Notes under the pieces: model-generated
The model's input: only the letters and a program-made list of their open reading frames with translations
Told to the model about the DNA's origin: nothing
The model's database searches: none
DNA from: Allostella vacuolata
GTDB taxonomy: Bacteria; Pseudomonadota; Alphaproteobacteria; ATCC43930; Allostellaceae
NCBI GenBank assembly: GCA_006739055.1
Contig: AP019702.1
Location: 298,501 to 362,500, forward strand
Direction of reading: 5' to 3'
DNA length: 64,000 bases
Part shown: piece after piece, positions 59,750 to 64,000 of the stretch
How the letters are laid out: each line of letters starts with the position of its first letter
Position numbering within the stretch: position 1 is the stretch's first letter
Made by a program: the position numbers and the translations under genes

Positions 59750-60943
59750 TCAGGCCAGCAGCGGCGCCATCCGGTCCATCGCCTTGTGCAGCCGCTCCGG
59801 CGCGCTGGCGAAGCAGAGCCTGAGGTAACCCTCGCCGCCCGGGCCGAAGGCGATGCCGGGGGCGATCCCGACCTTGGCCTCGCGCACCAGCCGCTTGGCG
59901 AAGTCCAGGCTGTCGCCCATGCCGTCGATGCCGAAGAAGGCATAGAAGGCGGCCTCCGGCCGGGCGATGCGCACCCTGGGGAAGCGCGACAGGCCCTGCA
60001 GCACCACCTCTCGCCCGACCCGGCAGCGCTCCACCATCTGGGCCAGGAATTCCTCGCCGTCGCGGATGGCGGCCAGCGCGCCATGCTGCAGGAAGGCCGG
60101 CGAACCCGAGGTGTTGAACTGCGTCAGCTTGGCCAGGAGCTCGCCGAAATTGTCGGGCGAGGTGATCCAGCCGAGCCGCCAGCCGGTCATCGCCCAGGGC
60201 TTGGAGAAGCTCTGCACGACGATCAGCGGGTCGTCCGGCCCGGCATGCTCCAGGAAGGAGGGGGCGACCGGCCGGTCGTAGACCAGGCGGGCATAGACCT
60301 CGTCGGCGACCAGCCAGATGCGCCGGCTGCGGCAGAAGTCGAGCAGCGCCTTCTGCATCTCCGACGGCATCGTCCAGCCGGTCGGGTTGTTGGGCGAGTT
60401 GACGAAGATGAGGCGGGTGCGGTCGTCGACCTGGGCGAACAGCCGGTCGAGGTCCAGGCTCCAGCTCTGGCCGTCGAAGGCGAGGTCGACCATGCGCGGC
60501 TCGCCCTGCTGGATTTCCACGCAGGAGACGATGTTGGGCCAGATCGGGCCGATGATGACGGCATTGTCGCCCGGCCCGACCAGCGCCTGGCAGGTGAGCA
60601 GGATGGCCTGCATGCCGGACCCGGAAACGGTGATCCGCTCCGGCCCGCAGGCGATGCCGTAGACGCGCTGCGTATAGTCGGCGATGGCCTGGCGCAGCTG
60701 CGGGATGCCGCGCTGCCAGGTGTAGAAGGTCTCGCCATCCTGCAGCGCCCGGGTCGCCGCGGCGCTGATGAAGTCCGGCGTCGTCAGGTCGCCCTCGCCG
60801 AACCACAGCGGGATGACGTCGGGGTCGCCGCGGCCGACCATGGCGACCTCGCCGATCTTGGACCCGGGCAGGAAGCCGGCGGCCGGCCGCACCGGCGCGG
60901 CGAAGGTCGGCAGGTCCTGGAGCGAGGCGGTGCGATCGGTCAT
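59750..60943 (-). CDS. class I/II PLP aminotransferase
   Basis: A 397-residue aspartate-aminotransferase-fold enzyme. It shows LWFGEGDLTTPDFI, VSGSGMQAILLTCQALVGPGDN, NSPNNPTGW (substrate Asn), LVADEVYARL (PLP Asp/Tyr), VVQSFSKPWAMTGWRLGW (Schiff-base Lys) and the C-terminal Arg in LRLCFASAPERL. The donor and acceptor are unknown. The ATG at 60943 lies 19 bp behind a terminator-like hairpin. It is convergent with the permease gene. Confidence 0.92.
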   Translation of the reverse strand: MTDRTASLQDLPTFAAPVRPAAGFLPGSKIGEVAMVGRGDPDVIPLWFGEGDLTTPDFISAAATRALQDGETFYTWQRGIPQLRQAIADYTQRVYGIACGPERITVSGSGMQAILLTCQALVGPGDNAVIIGPIWPNIVSCVEIQQGEPRMVDLAFDGQSWSLDLDRLFAQVDDRTRLIFVNSPNNPTGWTMPSEMQKALLDFCRSRRIWLVADEVYARLVYDRPVAPSFLEHAGPDDPLIVVQSFSKPWAMTGWRLGWITSPDNFGELLAKLTQFNTSGSPAFLQHGALAAIRDGEEFLAQMVERCRVGREVVLQGLSRFPRVRIARPEAAFYAFFGIDGMGDSLDFAKRLVREAKVGIAPGIAFGPGGEGYLRLCFASAPERLHKAMDRMAPLLA

Positions 60944-60961
60944 GGGCCAACCCTTATGAAA

Positions 60962-60988
60962 AAGCCCGGCAATCTGGCAAACGGGCTT
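60962..60988 (-). terminator. intrinsic-terminator-like hairpin in the aminotransferase leader
   Basis: On the minus strand AAGCCCG and CGGGCTT pair around a 13-nt loop and are followed by a T-run, 18 bases before the ATG. No minus-strand gene ends here (the next upstream gene is on the plus strand), so it may be an attenuator, or stop antisense reading from further upstream. Confidence 0.55.
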
Positions 60989-61122
60989 GGTCGAGGCAAT
61001 GTCTATCGTCGAAGATACCACCGCCGGTAGCCGGGCGGCCGGGTCCGGCGCTGCGCCGGGCCGTTCCAACGCGGCGCCGATCCGGCCTTCCCCTTTGTCA
61101 AAAACCGTGCTCTTTCAAGGCC

Positions 61123-61596
61123 ATGTGGCTCGACGACCCGGACATCGACCTGCGGTGGATCCTCTCCGCCGACATCCTCCACCTCCAGCGCGCCTGCGAG
61201 CGCAGCGGCGTGCCGCTGACGATCTTCCGGCCGGACCAGTCGGAGAACACCCGCCTCGCCCTGACCGACCGGACCGCCACCGTCGTGCATCCGAGCCGCG
61301 ACTGCCCGAGCGCGCGGGAGTTCATGGTCCTGGTCGCGCACCTGCTGGTCTCCGGCCAGCCCTTCAGCTTCCAGGTGGCGGGCTTCGACTATCGCGACGG
61401 CGCGCTGCGCGGCCTCCTGCGCCTCAATCCCAGCATCGCGCCCGAGACGCTGCGCATCCTGACCGATATCGGCATGAGCCAGGACCGCGCCGCCTACGAG
61501 GAGATCTCCGAGCGGATCGAGGAGGCCTTCGCCGCCCTCAAGCGGCAGATCAGCCATTCCCCGATCATCCTCGACGACGACAGCCCGGTCGGCTGA
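61123..61596 (+). CDS. small acidic protein of unknown function
   Basis: A 157-residue protein I do not recognise. It is cytoplasmic with no signal or membrane segment. Two parts are visible: LRWILSADILHLQRACERSGVPLTIFRP...ATVVHPSRDCPSAREFMVLVAHLLVSGQ and a helical end ISERIEEAFAALKRQISHSP. It lies between the divergent aminotransferase and convergent aldolase genes, with AAGG before the ATG. Codon use is like its neighbours, so it is likely real. Confidence 0.65.
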   Translation: MWLDDPDIDLRWILSADILHLQRACERSGVPLTIFRPDQSENTRLALTDRTATVVHPSRDCPSAREFMVLVAHLLVSGQPFSFQVAGFDYRDGALRGLLRLNPSIAPETLRILTDIGMSQDRAAYEEISERIEEAFAALKRQISHSPIILDDDSPVG

Positions 61597-61603
61597 GGCG
61601 GGC

Positions 61604-62665
61604 TCAGTCGGCGAGCCAGGCTTCCCGGTTGGCGGTGACGAAATCGTCGTCGTTCAGTTCGGGGTAGGCGGCCAGGACGCGGTCGATCTCGGCCGCCTGG
61701 CCGGGGCTCAGGGTCTCGTCCGGGTCGAGGCACCAGATGCCCTGCATCAGCCCCTGGCGCCGCAGCACCTCGTGGCAGCCGGGGATGCAGCCGCGGAAAT
61801 CGTGGGCGACGTCGAAGAAGGCCGAATTGGCATCGGTCACCATCGAATCGAGGGCCAGCAGGTCGTCGGGGATCGGGCCGGCGGCGACGGCGGCCTGGAT
61901 CCGCGCCAGCTGTTCCACGGCGCGCCTGGTCCACACGCTCCAATGGCCGAGCAGCCCGCCGCGGATCCGCATGGTCAGGCTCTCGCCGCCGCGCCGGACG
62001 ACGAACGGCGTCAGCAGGTCCAGCACGATATGGTCGTCGTTGCCGGTATAGAGGGTGATGCGATCCTCCGCGCCCGCGGTCGCCACCCCGCGGATGACAT
62101 CGAGCGTGCGGTAGCGGTTGAAGGGCGCCATCTTGATGGCGACGACGTTCTCGATCTCGGCGAAGCGGCGCCAGAAGTCGGCCGACAGCAGGAGTCCGCC
62201 GGCCGCCGGCTGCAGGTAGAAGCCCATGACCGGGATCTCGGCCGCGACCCGGCGGCAATGGTCCAGGACCTCGTCCTCGCTGGTGCCGCGCCAGGCGCCG
62301 AGGCCGAGCAGGCCCGCATGGTAGCCGAGGTCGCGGGCGATCGCCGCCTCGCGCAATGCCTGCTCGGTGCGGCCGACGATGCCGCCCACCAGGATGAAGG
62401 GCCGGCCGGCCCCGGCCGCCGCCTCCGCCGCCAGCCGCAGGACGGGTTCGTAGAGGCCCGTCTCGCGGATCGCGAACTGGGTCGAATGCACGCCGACCGC
62501 CACCCCGCCCGAGCCCGACGCCAGATAGTAGCGCGACAGGGCGCGCTGGTGCCGGCGGTCGAGCCGGCGTTCGGCGTCGAGCGCCAGGGGATGGGCCGGG
62601 ATCACCGTGCCGGCGCGCAACAGGGCGAGCGTCGCGGGGTCCATGTCGTGCCAGCGTTTCGGCAT
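61604..62665 (-). CDS. dihydrodipicolinate synthase-family aldolase
   Basis: A 353-residue (beta/alpha)8 aldolase of the DapA/NanA superfamily. The putative Schiff-base Lys is in NVVAIKMAPFNRYRTLDVI and the Tyr in VMGFYLQPAAGG. It is longer than DapA (about 290) and lacks the standard TT-E motif, so it is not the biosynthetic DapA. Enzymes of this branch cleave or dehydrate sugar acids and other 2-oxo acids. GGAG precedes the ATG. It is divergent from the TAXI binding protein. Confidence 0.87.
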   Translation of the reverse strand: MPKRWHDMDPATLALLRAGTVIPAHPLALDAERRLDRRHQRALSRYYLASGSGGVAVGVHSTQFAIRETGLYEPVLRLAAEAAAGAGRPFILVGGIVGRTEQALREAAIARDLGYHAGLLGLGAWRGTSEDEVLDHCRRVAAEIPVMGFYLQPAAGGLLLSADFWRRFAEIENVVAIKMAPFNRYRTLDVIRGVATAGAEDRITLYTGNDDHIVLDLLTPFVVRRGGESLTMRIRGGLLGHWSVWTRRAVEQLARIQAAVAAGPIPDDLLALDSMVTDANSAFFDVAHDFRGCIPGCHEVLRRQGLMQGIWCLDPDETLSPGQAAEIDRVLAAYPELNDDDFVTANREAWLAD

Positions 62666-62756
62666 CCTGTCTCCTTCGGTCGGGTGCGGGGCGGATCACG
62701 CCGAAGCGCCGGGCCGAAGTCAAGGCGGGCGGCTCGCCCAGGATTGGATCACGCGC

Positions 62757-62785
62757 TTGCCGCGATCCGGCCGAGCGGCTAAGAG
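62757..62785 (+). promoter_or_regulatory. possible promoter of the TAXI gene
   Basis: TTGCCG (62757-62762, context CTTGCC) and TAAGAG (62780-62785) are 17 bp apart, about 100 bp before the start. The -10 is poor, so this is tentative. Confidence 0.3.
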
Positions 62786-62882
62786 TGATGGCAAAATCGA
62801 TCCGTTCGACCGCAAGTTGCGCCGCCCATACGAGCTGACGCCGGTCCGGATCGCACCGTCAACGGACAAGGAGGACATGCCT

Positions 62883-63863
62883 GTGAACCGGATTGCACTG
62901 TCGATTCTCGCCCTGGCCGCGGCCAGCGGCACGGCCTTCGCGCAGAACCCCAACTGGCCGAAGTCGCTGACCCTGACCACCGCGTCGCCGGGCGGCACCT
63001 TCGCCGTCTACGGCCAGGGCGTGGCCGCGATCATCAGCGACGTGGTCAAGGTGCCGACCTCGACCATGCAGACGCAGGGCCCGAACCAGAACGTGGTGCT
63101 GCTGCAGCAGCGGCGCGCCGAGGTCGGCATGACGACCATGGGGCCGGCCTACGAGGCCTGGAACGGAACCCTGGTCATCAACAAGGACGTCAAGCACACC
63201 GACATCCGGGCGCTGTTCCCGATGTACGAGACGCCGTTCCACGTCGTTTCCCTGCAGAAGGGCGGGGCGGGCGACATCAAGTCGATGAAGGACCTGAACG
63301 GCAAGACGGTCGGCTTCGGCCCGGCCGCGGGCACGCCCGGCGTCTACATGACGCGCTGGTTCAAGGATCTCGGCATCAACGTCACCGCCCGCTTCGGCCA
63401 GGGCAACGACATGGCCTCGCAGCTGGGCGACGGCCGGCTCGATGCCTTCGCCTTCGGCGCGGGCCTGCCGATCCCGGCCTTCAGCGAGCTCGACACCACC
63501 CAGAAGGTGAATTTCTTCGGCTACACCGACGAAGAGATCAAGCAGATCATGGCGAAGGCGCCGTATGTCGCGCCCTTCACCATCAAGGCCGGTACCTACA
63601 AGCAGCAGACGGTCGACAACAAGACGCTCTCGATGTGGAACTTCGGCATCGCCCACAAGACGCTGCCGGAGGACCTCGCCTACGCCATCACCAAGGCGAT
63701 CCTCGAGAACAATGCGCGCATGGTCCAGACCCATTCGGCGGCGGTCGACACCCTGGCCAAGAACGCGACGACCAACCGCTTCCTGCCGTTCCATCCGGGT
63801 GCGGCGCGCTACTACAAGGAAATCGGCGTGGCGATCGATCCGGGCGCCGCGCCGCAGCCCTGA
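62883..63863 (+). CDS. TAXI-family TRAP transporter binding protein
   Basis: A periplasmic binding protein of about 326 residues of the TAXI (TRAP-associated extracytoplasmic immunogenic) family. A signal peptide (ALSILALAAASGTAFAQ) leads to SLTLTTASPGGTFAVYGQGVAAIISD, then QGPNQNVVLLQQRRAEVGMTTMGPAYEAW and VGFGPAAGTPGVYM. GTG 62883 has AAGGAGG eight bases upstream; ATG 62877 would be only two bases from it. TAXI proteins usually work with a fused TRAP permease, which would lie past the window edge or elsewhere. The ligand is unknown. Confidence 0.88.
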   Translation: MNRIALSILALAAASGTAFAQNPNWPKSLTLTTASPGGTFAVYGQGVAAIISDVVKVPTSTMQTQGPNQNVVLLQQRRAEVGMTTMGPAYEAWNGTLVINKDVKHTDIRALFPMYETPFHVVSLQKGGAGDIKSMKDLNGKTVGFGPAAGTPGVYMTRWFKDLGINVTARFGQGNDMASQLGDGRLDAFAFGAGLPIPAFSELDTTQKVNFFGYTDEEIKQIMAKAPYVAPFTIKAGTYKQQTVDNKTLSMWNFGIAHKTLPEDLAYAITKAILENNARMVQTHSAAVDTLAKNATTNRFLPFHPGAARYYKEIGVAIDPGAAPQP

Positions 63864-63894
63864 GGCTTCGGCCCAGGCGCTGAAGACAGGATCC

Positions 63895-63926
63895 AGGGGC
63901 CCTCCCGTTCGCGCGGGGGGGCCCTT
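63895..63926 (+). terminator. hairpin terminator after the TAXI gene
   Basis: AGGGGCCCTCCC and GGGGGGGCCCTT form a 12-bp stem with two G-T pairs around an 8-nt loop. GTTT follows a few bases on. It would end the TAXI transcript. Confidence 0.6.
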
Positions 63927-63991
63927 CGCGTTTGGACCGCGGGAGCCGGGGGGCGTCGCGGCCACATCAGGGGCGACAGGGGGAGCGTAGG

Positions 63992-64000
63992 GTGAGCAGC
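63992..64000 (+). other. possible start of a further gene at the window edge
   Basis: GTGAGCAGC at the last nine bases is preceded by GGGGGAG at suitable distance. It may start a next gene, but nothing more can be read. Confidence 0.2.

Noticed and set aside
61604..62665. Biosynthetic DapA
   Set aside because: Length (353) and active-site surroundings differ from DapA. dapB is 43 kb away and not linked.

Overview
The window is about 64 kb of very GC-rich, tightly packed bacterial chromosome. Third codon positions are almost all G/C, genes often overlap by 4 bp (ATGA or GTGA), and GTG and TTG starts are common. The content points to an alphaproteobacterium, probably Rhodospirillales or a relative: an Irr-type Fur regulator, an aap-type general amino-acid ABC transporter, a bactofilin, DUF2244, DUF1127 and DUF3501 proteins, GcvA-type LysR, TAXI TRAP and L7Ae-fused YlxR. 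I cannot name the genus. I saw no rRNA, tRNA, IS element, prophage, CRISPR array or replication origin.

Layout. (1) 0.1-4.2 kb: a minus-strand operon of secreted cyclophilin, AmpG-like permease, O-antigen-ligase-like membrane protein and radical SAM protein, with two GTGA overlaps. (2) 4.3-9.3 kb: typA/bipA, a PfkB sugar/nucleoside kinase and a divergent Tat-exported PhoX-like protein. (3) 9.4-15.8 kb: an aapJQMP-type amino-acid ABC transporter followed by two PLP enzymes. The first PLP gene has a 9-bp tandem repeat that puts its apparent start out of frame. (4) 16-23.7 kb: bactofilin, nth, DUF2244, dapB, a YpeA-like acetyltransferase, dnaK-dnaJ with a good RpoH-type promoter, and trmB. (5) 23.7-33.2 kb: the classical rimP-nusA-ylxR-infB-rbfA-truB-rpsO-pnp operon behind a terminator-like leader hairpin.

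(6) 33.2-38.7 kb: a glycerophosphodiesterase, a nitronate-monooxygenase-like enzyme with a C-terminal Cys cluster, irr, then rubrerythrin, a two-cluster Fe-S/CCG protein and DUF3501. A 10-bp-arm inverted repeat resembling an Irr/ICE operator abuts the rubrerythrin promoter. This is the most interesting region: it looks like an iron-controlled redox or peroxide module of unknown chemistry. (7) 38.7-45.6 kb: a carotenoid oxygenase divergent from a TetR regulator with paired operators, then a phosphonate-type ABC transporter, an iron-containing alcohol dehydrogenase and a divergent LysR.

(8) 45.6-64 kb: SH3 protein, D-glycerate dehydrogenase, purD, xseA, a membrane protein, an SbmA/YddA-like ABC exporter, asparaginase, quinone oxidoreductase, methyltransferase, DUF1127, a GcvA-type LysR, an NCS2 permease with an extra soluble domain, an aminotransferase, an orphan protein, a DHDPS-family aldolase and a TAXI TRAP binding protein. 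Most of these are single genes or pairs. Functions rest on recognised motifs; no database search was possible. Start codons are argued from ribosome-binding sites and are least certain where noted.
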